Both the position numbers and the translations under genes were made by a program. A model generated the notes under the pieces. The model was not told the DNA's origin and ran no database searches. It was given only the letters and a program-made list of their open reading frames with translations. From NCBI GenBank assembly GCA_910585535.1, contig CAJUFK010000134.1, positions 1-8,336 of the forward strand: a stretch of 8,336 bases of DNA. Direction: 5' to 3'. This document shows positions 1 to 5,013 of this stretch, piece after piece (positions within the stretch are counted from its first letter, which is position 1; each line of letters opens with the position of its first letter). This DNA is from an uncultured Angelakisella sp. GTDB lineage: Bacteria > Bacillota > Clostridia > Oscillospirales > Ruminococcaceae.

Positions 1-100
1 GGCAAAGCCCCGTCAGGGCTGCAGGTCCAGGGCGGCGCCCTGGTCGCCCTCCGCACTGCGCCCACAGGCGCGTTTCGGAGCGCAACCGCCGTAGGCGGCT
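1..100. repeat. Cluster of four GC-rich hairpins (REP-like)
   Basis: Four short inverted repeats follow one another: AGCCC/GGGCT at 6-20, a perfect 17-base palindrome CCAGGGCG-G-CGCCCTGG at 27-43, GCGCC/GGCGC around a CACA loop at 58-71, and CCGCC/GGCGG around GTA at 86-98. The 16-base string AGCCCCGTCAGGGCTG at 6-21 recurs exactly at 662-677 in the MITE-like element, so this stretch is probably a relative or fragment of the same repeat family. No coding frame here is convincing. It could also be the 3' end of a structured transcript entering from the left; the sequence alone does not decide this. Confidence 0.45.
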
Positions 101-164
101 CTTAGCGCGGAGATCGGGCGAAACACCCCAAAACGAGCCTGACAAAAAAGGCCGCGCAAAAAAC

Positions 165-212
165 AGAGAAGCTAAGAAAGGGTGCAAAGTCATCCTTTCT
201 TAGCTTCTTTTT
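165..212. terminator. Long stem-loop, probable (bidirectional) terminator
   Basis: A perfect 15 bp stem pairs 167-181 with 194-208, and G-T and A-T pairs extend it at both ends to about 165-182/193-210, with a loop of about 10 bases. Four T residues follow on the plus strand (209-212), and an A-rich run (158-163) precedes it, giving T residues on the minus strand. The stem is not GC-rich but is unusually long. It would end a plus-strand transcript entering from the left. No gene is visible before it in the window. Confidence 0.6.
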
Positions 213-463
213 CTCGAAGTGACAAGCGCGGCTGGAACGGACCTTGCCCAGGACGGCTTGCTTTACTCGATAGATAAAATCCGTCGAATTTTACGGGCTT
301 TCCTTCAAAACAGGCCCCCGGAAAAGCATACCCTTTCCCCCTAGCCGCCCGTCTGCCCCCAAGAGCTGAATATCCCAGAAGCCGCAAGCCAACACTTTTT
401 GTAGCGCAAAAGCCGCACTGCCCGCCAAGGGACACTCCAGGGATGCCAGGGCGGCTTTCTGCC
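213..463. other. Gene-free stretch, nothing recognised
   Basis: About 250 bases between the stem-loop and the MITE-like element. The only open frame of any length runs on the minus strand from a GTG near 435 down to 190. It has no usable ribosome binding site, runs through the terminator stem and resembles no family I know, so I do not call it. No clear promoter for the downstream genes is visible here. Confidence 0.5.
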
Positions 464-705
464 TAAGAGCCTATTCAAAATCTCCCCGCACGCCGCTAGG
501 ACAGGTCTTTTCCGGCGGACTAAGAACCTGTATTCATAACCGAAGGATGCCGGATGGACGAGGTTTTTTCCCGCCAGACGGTGTGTAGCGGTTGTCCGCT
601 CGGACGCACCTGCGGGTGCAGTTTCGCCCTTTCGGCGTAGCCGACGTGCCCGAAGGGGCGCAGCCCCGTCAGGGCTGGCACGCTTGGAGATTCTAAATAG
701 GCTCT
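464..705. mobile_element. MITE-like element with imperfect terminal inverted repeats
   Basis: The sequence AGAGCCTATT..AATCTCC at 466-485 is repeated in inverted orientation at 686-705 with 18 of 20 bases identical. The roughly 240 bp between them has no gene but several hairpins: AGCGG/CCGCT at 587-600, GCACC/GGTGC at 606-619, CGCC/GGCG at 625-637, GGGGC/GCCCC at 655-667 and CGTGCC/GGCACG at 645-682. The left end is preceded by CTAA (463-466), which fits the YTAR target preference of IS5-family elements, but no matching target duplication is clear on the right. Short length, terminal inverted repeats and no transposase suggest a miniature inverted-repeat element. It ends 6 bases before the ribosome binding site of the first gene. 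A structured regulatory RNA is the main alternative. Confidence 0.45.
524..542 (+). repeat. IS-end-like repeat, copy A
   Basis: GAACCTGTATTCATAACCG occurs here and, in inverted orientation, at 4871-4889 with all 19 bases identical. The four bases before it are CTAA (520-523). It resembles the terminal motif of the surrounding element (AAGAGCCTATTCA at 465-477 against AAGAACCTGTATTCA here), so it may be a nested or remnant end of a related insertion sequence. The bases upstream (GGTCTTTTCC, 504-513) also have a counterpart near copy B. Confidence 0.6.
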
Positions 706-723
706 ATATAAGGAGGGCGTGCC

Positions 724-1077
724 ATGAAGCGGAAGATCCTGGGGTTTCTGGGCGGCGTCGCCGCAGGACTCCTGAACGGCCTTTTGGGAGCCGGGGGCGG
801 GATGATCGCCGTTCCCCTTCTGGAGGCCTTGGGGGTGGAGGGAAAGCAGGCTCACGCCACCAGCCTGGCGGTAATCGTCCCTCTCTCCCTGGTAAGCGCA
901 GGGGTCTACTGGGCCCGGGGGTGGGTCTCCCCTGGGGAGGCCCTGGTCTTTCTGCCGGGAGGACTCCTGGGTGCCCTTTTGGGGGCAAAGCTGCTGGCCC
1001 GGGCCAACACCGCCTGGGTCAAAGGGGGCTTCGCCCTCCTCCTCCTTTGGGGGGCGGCCCGGAGCATCCTCTCGTGA
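724..1077 (+). CDS. TauE/SafE (TSUP) family permease, N-terminal half protein
   Basis: A 117-residue membrane protein with the hallmark TSUP N-terminal motif: GLLGAGGGMIAVP at residues 19-31, then the A-x-x-TSLA signature at 43-49. About four hydrophobic segments are visible (roughly residues 5-33, 46-64, 72-92 and 98-115). TSUP proteins move small anions such as sulfite, sulfoacetate or other organic sulfur compounds across the cytoplasmic membrane, and usually have about 250 residues built from two such repeats. Here the chain ends after the first repeat and the second is encoded by the next gene. The start is supported by AGGAGG at 711-716, 7 bases upstream. No clear promoter is seen, and the MITE-like element ends just before the ribosome binding site. 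The substrate cannot be told from sequence. Confidence 0.85.
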   Translation: MKRKILGFLGGVAAGLLNGLLGAGGGMIAVPLLEALGVEGKQAHATSLAVIVPLSLVSAGVYWARGWVSPGEALVFLPGGLLGALLGAKLLARANTAWVKGGFALLLLWGAARSILS

Positions 1078-1454
1078 GGGGGGCGCTGTCCTCCCTCCTC
1101 CCCGCTTTGGCGGCGGGAGCCCTGGGCGCCATGGGGCTGGGAGGGGGCGGGGTGCTGCTTTTGTGGCTCTCCCTTTTGGGGATGGACCAGTTGACGGCCC
1201 AGGGGGTGAACCTTTTCTTCATCCTGCCGGTGGGGGCGGTGGGGCTTTGGCTCCACCGAAAAAACGGCCTGGTGGTCCTTTCCGCCGCCCTTCCCATGGC
1301 CCTGGGAGGCCTCCTGGGCCTGGGCCTGGGGACTGCCCTGGCGGGATGGCTTCCCAGCGGGCTGCTGCGGAAGCTGTTCGGCCTTTTGATTGCAGGGGTG
1401 GCTGTTCGGGAGGGCTGGGGCGCCATCCGCCTGGCGGGAAAGACCCGGCGGTGA
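1074..1454 (+). CDS. TauE/SafE (TSUP) family permease, C-terminal half protein
   Basis: A 126-residue membrane protein starting at GTG, overlapping the previous stop codon by 4 bases (GTGA), which indicates translational coupling. GGAG lies 9 bases upstream (1061-1064). It carries a second glycine-rich TSUP motif (MGLGGGG at residues 20-26), then QGVNLFFILP at 43-52, matching the position of TSLA in the first half. There are about four hydrophobic segments, and the last loop and tail are basic (KTRR end). With the preceding gene it totals 243 residues, the size of one normal TSUP transporter, so the two probably form one heterodimeric permease. A frameshift splitting one gene is possible, but the clean GTGA overlap and separate ribosome binding site favour two real genes. 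Confidence 0.8.
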   Translation: MRGALSSLLPALAAGALGAMGLGGGGVLLLWLSLLGMDQLTAQGVNLFFILPVGAVGLWLHRKNGLVVLSAALPMALGGLLGLGLGTALAGWLPSGLLRKLFGLLIAGVAVREGWGAIRLAGKTRR

Positions 1455-1463
1455 AAGTCCTTT

Positions 1464-1491
1464 GCATAAATCCCCTGGGGAAGGTAAAAAT
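1464..1491 (+). promoter_or_regulatory. Candidate forespore (sigma-F/sigma-G type) promoter
   Basis: GCATA at 1464-1468 is followed after 14 bases by GGTAAAAAT at 1483-1491. This fits the pattern of sigma-F and sigma-G promoters as I know it (GYATA-like -35, GG-x-x-A-x-A-x-T -10, about 14-16 base spacer). It lies in the 95-base gap before the SpoIIQ-like gene, predicting a leader of roughly 50 bases. spoIIQ in Bacillus and Clostridioides is a sigma-F-dependent gene, so site and gene support each other. Confidence 0.6.
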
Positions 1492-1549
1492 AATGGCAAC
1501 AGCAGGGAAACAAAATTTCCTGAACTGAGATTGTAAAGGAGCATTTGTC

Positions 1550-2350
1550 ATGGGAAACAGGAATACAGCCATCCAGTTCTTGCGGGACAAAGGGTTCTAC
1601 ATCGCCCTGGCGGTGTGCATCGTAGGGGCGGCAGGGGCGGCCTGGGCCACAGCCTCCCGGACCCTGGACAGCATCGAAGAAAACAACCGCCAGATCGTCG
1701 AGCAGGGAATCAGCGGAGAGGAGAAGCCGTCATGGAGCAGTTCGTCCACAGCCAGCGCACCTTCTGTGCCGGAAAAGCCCAAAGAGGAGGCCGATCAGAC
1801 CAGGAAAGATACCGGCAATATCGAAAAGCCGCCTGCCTCCTCTACCTCTGCGCCGTCCTCCTCCTTGGAGGCGCAGCCCTCGGCCGGTTTGCCAGAGGAT
1901 GCAGGAGAGCCCGCGCCGCAGCCCGCGCCGCAGACCTTTGCCTATACGCTGCCCTTGGAGGGAAGTAAGGTCACCGGTGCCTACAGCGGCGGCCAGCTGG
2001 TGAAGAACAAGACGCTGAACGTCTGGCGCACCCACGACGCCGTGGACCTCTCCGGAGAGAAGGGGGCTAAGGTCCTGGCGGCTGGGGACGGCACCGTCAC
2101 CGAGGCCACCAACGACGCCTTGTGGGGCGGGGTGGTCCGGGTGGAGCATCCCGACGGCTACACCTCGGTGTACAGCGGCCTGGTCATCGGGGAGAAGATC
2201 CAGGCGGGGGCCCAGGTCAAGGCCGGGGAGGAGCTGGGTTCCCTGGGGGACATCCCGGCGGAGATCTCCGCAGAACCCCATCTCCATTTCAGCCTGCTGA
2301 AGGATGGGAAGGCAGTGGATCCCGGGGAGATCCTCTCCCTGACCGCCTGA
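1550..2350 (+). CDS. spoIIQ: SpoIIQ-like membrane-anchored M23 (LytM) domain protein
   Basis: A 266-residue protein with one membrane segment (about residues 16-36), a low-complexity Ser/Pro/Glu linker (about 55-130) and a C-terminal LytM/M23 domain (about 132-264). The zinc ligands are present: H162 and D166 (THDAVD) and H246 (PHLHF, with H244 as one catalytic histidine). The other catalytic histidine, usually in a Y-x-H-L motif, is replaced by glycine (YSGL, residues 208-211), and the usual HxGxD glycine is alanine. The NKTLNVWRTHD stretch before the zinc site is the SpoIIQ style. SpoIIQ sits in the forespore membrane and binds SpoIIIAH of the mother cell across the intermembrane space. AAAGGAG at 1535-1541 supports the ATG. 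A candidate sigma-F-type promoter precedes it and a terminator follows 6 bases after the stop. Another anchored M23 endopeptidase is the alternative. Confidence 0.72.
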   Translation: MGNRNTAIQFLRDKGFYIALAVCIVGAAGAAWATASRTLDSIEENNRQIVEQGISGEEKPSWSSSSTASAPSVPEKPKEEADQTRKDTGNIEKPPASSTSAPSSSLEAQPSAGLPEDAGEPAPQPAPQTFAYTLPLEGSKVTGAYSGGQLVKNKTLNVWRTHDAVDLSGEKGAKVLAAGDGTVTEATNDALWGGVVRVEHPDGYTSVYSGLVIGEKIQAGAQVKAGEELGSLGDIPAEISAEPHLHFSLLKDGKAVDPGEILSLTA

Positions 2351-2355
2351 CAGGA

Positions 2356-2388
2356 AAAAACAGCCGTCGCCCAGGCGGCTGTTTTTCT
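2356..2388 (+). terminator. Intrinsic terminator after the SpoIIQ-like gene
   Basis: An 11 bp stem AAAAACAGCCG/CGGCTGTTTTT (2356-2366 with 2376-2386) encloses a 9-base loop and ends in a T run. It begins 6 bases after the stop codon. The A run on the left arm means it could also work on the minus strand. Confidence 0.9.
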
Positions 2389-2431
2389 GTCGAACTTTCT
2401 TCCATCCCCACTTCCCTTTTCCTTCGGGGCG

Positions 2432-2440
2432 TGTTATACT
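2432..2440 (+). promoter_or_regulatory. Extended -10 promoter for the CBM9-like gene
   Basis: TGTTATACT at 2432-2440 is an extended -10 (TG-x-TATACT). The -35 region 17 bases upstream (TTCCCT near 2412-2417) is poor, as is common for extended -10 promoters. It lies just after the terminator at 2356-2388 and would start transcription near 2447, leaving a leader of about 25 bases before the proposed start at 2472. Confidence 0.6.
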
Positions 2441-2457
2441 AAATAAAAGAAAAGGAC

Positions 2458-2474
2458 AAGGGGGAGTTGTTACG
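2458..2474 (+). promoter_or_regulatory. Ribosome binding site pointing to an ACG start
   Basis: AAGGGGGAG at 2458-2466 lies 5 bases before ACG at 2472-2474. No ATG, GTG or TTG exists in this reading frame until GTG at 2595, yet the frame is clearly coding from about 2475 on. A TTG at 2467 is out of frame and its reading frame stops near 2597. ACG is therefore the best-placed initiation codon, either used as a rare start or a changed ATG. Confidence 0.55.
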
Positions 2475-3038
2475 GAGGCCATTATCTGCACCCAGCCGGA
2501 ATCCCCCCGGTTCGACGCCATCCCCACCTACAAGATCACGCAGTATCCCCTGGAAAAGCGGGACTACAAGCCCTTTGCCCAGGCCCAGGTCTGTGTGACC
2601 CCCCGGGAACTGGCGGTGCGCCTTTGGGCCTTTGAGGCCCGGCCCCGCCCGGCCAGCATGGTGGAGGCGGTCTTTACCCCCAGGGAGAGCCAAGGGCTTC
2701 TGCGGATCCGCGCCTGGGCGGAGGGCCGGTGGGAATGCCGCCTTTTGACCCCCGGCGGGCCCCGGGAGGGGAAACCTTTGGACGCCATTGCTCATACCAT
2801 GGCGGGGGACGATTTCCAGGGGGAATACTGGGGGGTAAGCATCGGGCTTCCCCGGCGGGAGCTGGAAGGGGAGCTTGGCCTGGCCCTGAAGCCAGGGGCC
2901 CGGCTGCTGGGAAACTTCTACAAACGGAGCCGGGACCCGGAAAAAAGCCACGACGGCTCCTGCTGGCCGGCGGATTTCGCCGGGGGACGGGAGTACGGGC
3001 TGGGGTCCCTGGCAGTTTTTACCGTCGTTGATTATTGA
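2472..3038 (+). CDS. CBM9-like carbohydrate-binding domain protein
   Basis: Read from the ACG at 2472 this is a 188-residue cytoplasmic protein with no signal peptide. Its ends match what I know of the 'carbohydrate-binding family 9-like' group: an N-terminal FDAIPTY (residues 14-20) and YPLEKRDYKPFAQA (25-38) that starts the beta-sandwich, and a C-terminal GNFYK followed by a Trp/Pro-containing loop and a closing FTVVDY strand. Such domains bind sugars when exported; a lone, unexported copy has no known role. Starting at GTG 2595 instead would give 147 residues but lose the conserved N-terminus. It has its own extended -10 promoter, and the next small gene follows 20 bases downstream, probably in the same transcript. 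The family call rests on memory of related sequences and is moderate; the start is uncertain. Confidence 0.62.
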   Translation, partial: TEAIICTQPESPRFDAIPTYKITQYPLEKRDYKPFAQAQVCVTPRELAVRLWAFEARPRPASMVEAVFTPRESQGLLRIRAWAEGRWECRLLTPGGPREGKPLDAIAHTMAGDDFQGEYWGVSIGLPRRELEGELGLALKPGARLLGNFYKRSRDPEKSHDGSCWPADFAGGREYGLGSLAVFTVVDY

Positions 3039-3058
3039 CCGAACAGGAGGGAACTGGG

Positions 3059-3202
3059 ATGAAATTTATTTGGAAGCTGACAGAATGGATCGTAAAGCTG
3101 GCCGTTTTGGCGGCAGGCGTTGTGGTCGCCTTTGAGGCGGCGGACCGGGTACGGGAGCGGGAGCGCGCCCGGTACCTGGTGAACGAGGAGTTTACCGACT
3201 GA
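3059..3202 (+). CDS. Small single-pass membrane protein, function unknown
   Basis: A 47-residue protein starting at ATG with a strong AGGAGG (3045-3050) 8 bases upstream. Residues about 9-25 form a hydrophobic segment (LAVLAAGVVVAF core), followed by a highly charged amphipathic stretch (DRVRERERARYL, residues 29-40) and an acidic tail. The basic, tryptophan-containing N-terminus suggests the N-terminus is inside. It follows the CBM9-like gene by 20 bases and precedes the terminator at 3222, so it is probably the last gene of that transcript. I do not recognise a family. The ribosome binding site, clean membrane segment and position in an operon argue that it is real. Confidence 0.65.
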   Translation: MKFIWKLTEWIVKLAVLAAGVVVAFEAADRVRERERARYLVNEEFTD

Positions 3203-3221
3203 CCGGGCTCCCCCATCACCG

Positions 3222-3272
3222 AAAAAAGACCCGGGGCCGCGCCCTTTTGACAGGGCGGCTCCGGGTCTTTTT
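3222..3272. terminator. Bidirectional terminator between convergent operons
   Basis: An outer stem AAAAGACCCGG/CCGGGTCTTTT (3224-3234 with 3261-3271) and an inner GC-rich stem (about 3236-3244 with 3253-3259, one bulge) enclose a TTTTGACA loop. There is an A run on the left and a T run on the right, so it can stop transcription from both sides. It lies 19 bases after the small membrane protein gene and 4 bases beyond the end of the convergent degV gene. Confidence 0.92.
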
Positions 3273-3276
3273 GTTG

Positions 3277-4149
3277 TTACAGGATCTTTTCCACCGGTAC
3301 GATCACCCCAAACACGGTGGGGCCGGCGTTGGTGGTCACCGAGGCGCCGATTCGGTATTCCCCCAGGCACTTCCGCTTTGTTGCCTTCTCCAGCCGCTTG
3401 CGGAGTTCCTTGGTCAGCTCTTCGCTTTGGGCGTGGACGATATAGAAGCCCCGGCCATCGTCGGTGGCCTGCTTTTGAAAACGGTCCACCATGGCGTCCA
3501 CCAGCTTGTGGTCCCCCCGGACCTTTTGGATGGTGTCCGTCTCCCCGTTGTGGATGGTCAGCAGGGGCCGGAAGCCCAGCAGTTCCCCCACAAAGGCCGC
3601 CGTAGAGGTGATCCGTCCGCTCTTTTTGGCGAAGTCCAGGTTGGTTAGGCCGAAGTACACCTGCCAGGTGGTCAGCTCCCGGTGGAGAAGGTCCAGGACC
3701 TCCTCCCGGCTCTTTCCCTCCTTGGCGGCTTTGGCGGCCTTTACCACCGCATGGCCGTAGACATAGGTATAGGCGGCAGAGTCCACGATCTCAATAGCCA
3801 CCGGCTCCTCATCGGCGGGAAGCCCCTCCAGGACCATATTCCTGGCCAGGCAGGCCGCGTTGTAGATGCCGGAGCCCTGGGCCGTAATGGTGATGCAGAT
3901 GATCTCCCGGTTCCCTGCGGCGATTTCCTCCCGGAAGACCTCGGCAAACTCCATCAGGGTGATCTGGGCGGTGGTGGGGATGGCCGCCGCCCCCAAAAGC
4001 ATGGGGTAGTATTCCTCACTGGTAAAATCTACGCTCTCCCGGTAGGTCACCCCGTCCACGGTAATGGGGATGGGCATGATCCGGATGCCATACTCCTCCG
4101 CCTCTTTCTTGGGAACGTCGGCGGCGGAATCGGTGATAATCTTCAACAA
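3277..4149 (-). CDS. DegV family fatty-acid-binding protein (FakB-like)
   Basis: A 290-residue DegV protein, the usual length. The start is a TTG with AGGAGG 8 bases upstream; an earlier in-frame ATG at 4230 lies inside trmL and has no such site. Visible features are the N-terminal ITDSAADVP (residues 5-13), PTTAQIT (58-64, canonical P-x-TSQPS), TAQGSGIYNAA (89-99, canonical SxxLSGTYxSA) and KKSGRI (175-180). DegV/FakB proteins bind a fatty acid and, with FakA kinase, present it for phosphorylation into phospholipid synthesis. Oddly, the conserved C-terminal HTGPG motif reads NAGPT (274-278), so the histidine near the lipid carboxylate is Asn. This suggests a divergent paralogue, perhaps with another ligand. 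It follows trmL by 14 bases in one operon. No FakA gene is in the window. Confidence 0.9.
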   Translation of the reverse strand: MLKIITDSAADVPKKEAEEYGIRIMPIPITVDGVTYRESVDFTSEEYYPMLLGAAAIPTTAQITLMEFAEVFREEIAAGNREIICITITAQGSGIYNAACLARNMVLEGLPADEEPVAIEIVDSAAYTYVYGHAVVKAAKAAKEGKSREEVLDLLHRELTTWQVYFGLTNLDFAKKSGRITSTAAFVGELLGFRPLLTIHNGETDTIQKVRGDHKLVDAMVDRFQKQATDDGRGFYIVHAQSEELTKELRKRLEKATKRKCLGEYRIGASVTTNAGPTVFGVIVPVEKIL

Positions 4150-4163
4150 GGCTGTTTCCTCCT

Positions 4164-4673
4164 TTATTTGGTATCCGGCCACTGGTACTGATGGAGCCGC
4201 CCGAAGTTTTCCAGTTCCGGAAAGCTCCATTGGCGAAGCACCTCATAGGCGGCCACGGCTACGGTGTTGGAAAGGTTGAGGCTCCGCAGCCCCTGGCGCA
4301 TGGGGAGGCGGAGGCATCGCTGGGGGTGTTTCAAAAGCAGTTCCTCCGGGAGCCCGGCGTCCTCCCGGCCAAAGACCAGCCAGGACCGGTCCGGAAAGCG
4401 CTCCTGGGAATAGACCCGCCGTCCCTTGGTGGTGAAGAAGAACAGCTCCTCCCCCTGGACAGTTTCGAGGAAGGCCCCCAGGCCGGGGTAGCTGGTGACG
4501 TCCAGGTACTCCCAGTAATCCAGCCCGGCCCGTTTCAGCTTGGCGCTGTCCAGGGAAAAACCCATAGGCCCCACCAAATGGAGGCGCGCGCCGGTAGCGG
4601 CGCAGGTCCGTGCGATATTGCCGGTGTTCTGCGGGATACGGGGCTCCACCAGGACAAGGTTCAGCTGGGGCAT
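4164..4673 (-). CDS. trmL: tRNA (cytidine/uridine-34-2'-O)-methyltransferase, SPOUT family
   Basis: A 169-residue SPOUT methyltransferase with all three knotted-fold motifs: NTGNIARTCAATGA (residues 16-29), VFGREDAGLP (100-109) and SLNLSNTVAVAAYEVLRQ (131-148), which together form the S-adenosylmethionine pocket. TrmL methylates the ribose of the wobble nucleotide of leucine tRNAs. The start used is the ATG at 4673, with GAGGAG 7 bases upstream; an alternative start 27 bases earlier would add nine residues with no family match. Its stop codon (TAA) is the beginning of the TAAAGGAGG that serves as the ribosome binding site for degV, so the two genes are co-transcribed and perhaps coupled. A promoter with consensus -35 lies upstream. 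Confidence 0.93.
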   Translation of the reverse strand: MPQLNLVLVEPRIPQNTGNIARTCAATGARLHLVGPMGFSLDSAKLKRAGLDYWEYLDVTSYPGLGAFLETVQGEELFFFTTKGRRVYSQERFPDRSWLVFGREDAGLPEELLLKHPQRCLRLPMRQGLRSLNLSNTVAVAAYEVLRQWSFPELENFGRLHQYQWPDTK

Positions 4674-4721
4674 GGAACATCTCCTCGAAAAATGTAACAC
4701 TGGTTATATCTATCATGGTAT

Positions 4722-4749
4722 ATTTTACTTATTTTTTCGCAGTTGTCAA
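4722..4749 (-). promoter_or_regulatory. Promoter for trmL-degV
   Basis: On the minus strand a perfect TTGACA (-35, 4744-4749) is followed by a 16-base spacer and TAAAAT (-10, 4722-4727). This is a good housekeeping sigma-A promoter. Transcription would start near 4715 and leave a leader of about 40 bases before the trmL ATG. Confidence 0.75.
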
Positions 4750-4799
4750 GGCGGAAGAAGGCTCGAGAACAGTAAACAAATCCTGCTAACAAGGTTCCC

Positions 4800-4812
4800 C
4801 TTGTGTCACAAG
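4800..4812. promoter_or_regulatory. 13 bp palindrome, possible operator
   Basis: CTTGTG-T-CACAAG is a perfect inverted repeat around one base, in AT-richer DNA about 50 bases upstream of the trmL -35. It has the shape of a dimeric repressor site, but no T run follows and I cannot name a regulator. It may be chance. Confidence 0.25.
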
Positions 4813-4870
4813 AAAGAGCATCAGCATACCACATGAGCTTTACCAAATAGAAACTTTTCACTTTTAGAAT

Positions 4871-4924
4871 CGGTTATGAATACAGGTTCCAAGTTTTTGT
4901 AACGCAGCAGGGCGGAAAAAGACC
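4871..4924 (-). repeat. IS-end-like repeat, copy B (inverted)
   Basis: CGGTTATGAATACAGGTTC at 4871-4889 is the exact reverse complement of 524-542. Similarity continues outside this core: GGAAAAAGACC at 4914-4924 is the complement of GGTCTTTTTCC, matching GGTCTTTTCC at 504-513 with a longer gap. The two copies face each other across 4.3 kb. No transposase gene is present, so these look like remnants or unlinked insertions of a common repeat family. Confidence 0.6.
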
Positions 4925-4971
4925 CGGCCAGATGGCGTCATACGGTTGGAAATACAGCTTCTTACTCTGTG

Positions 4972-5013
4972 AAATGGAAACCGCCTCCCTGAAGCAAAGC
5001 CACAGGGAGGCGG
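4972..5013 (-). terminator. Probable terminator of the arabinose/transketolase operon
   Basis: A perfect 10 bp GC-rich stem CCGCCTCCCT/AGGGAGGCGG (4981-4990 with 5004-5013) has a 13-base loop. On the minus strand it is followed by TTTCCATTT, a modest T-rich tail. It lies about 157 bases past the stop of the transketolase C-terminal gene, the only candidate terminator for that operon in the gap. Confidence 0.6.

Noticed and set aside
190..435. 81-residue minus-strand open frame from a GTG
   Set aside because: It has no usable ribosome binding site, runs through the terminator stem, is low in recognisable motifs, and lies in repeat-like DNA.
684..710. Promoter inside the MITE end (TTGGAG ... 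TATATA) for the TSUP genes
   Set aside because: The predicted start of transcription would fall in or after the ribosome binding site at 711-716, and the spacer is only 15 bases.
1..720. CRISPR array or tRNA/rRNA gene in the hairpin-rich left region
   Set aside because: No regularly spaced direct repeats and no cloverleaf or rRNA-like conserved sequence could be found.
684..1454. A single 256-residue plus-strand protein spanning both TSUP halves
   Set aside because: Its first 130 codons are out of frame with the conserved first-half permease; only the part after the GTG at 1074 is genuine.
524..4889. A composite transposon carrying the gene block
   Set aside because: No transposase gene or target duplication is visible, and the enclosed genes are ordinary chromosomal ones; inverted copies of a dispersed repeat explain it better.
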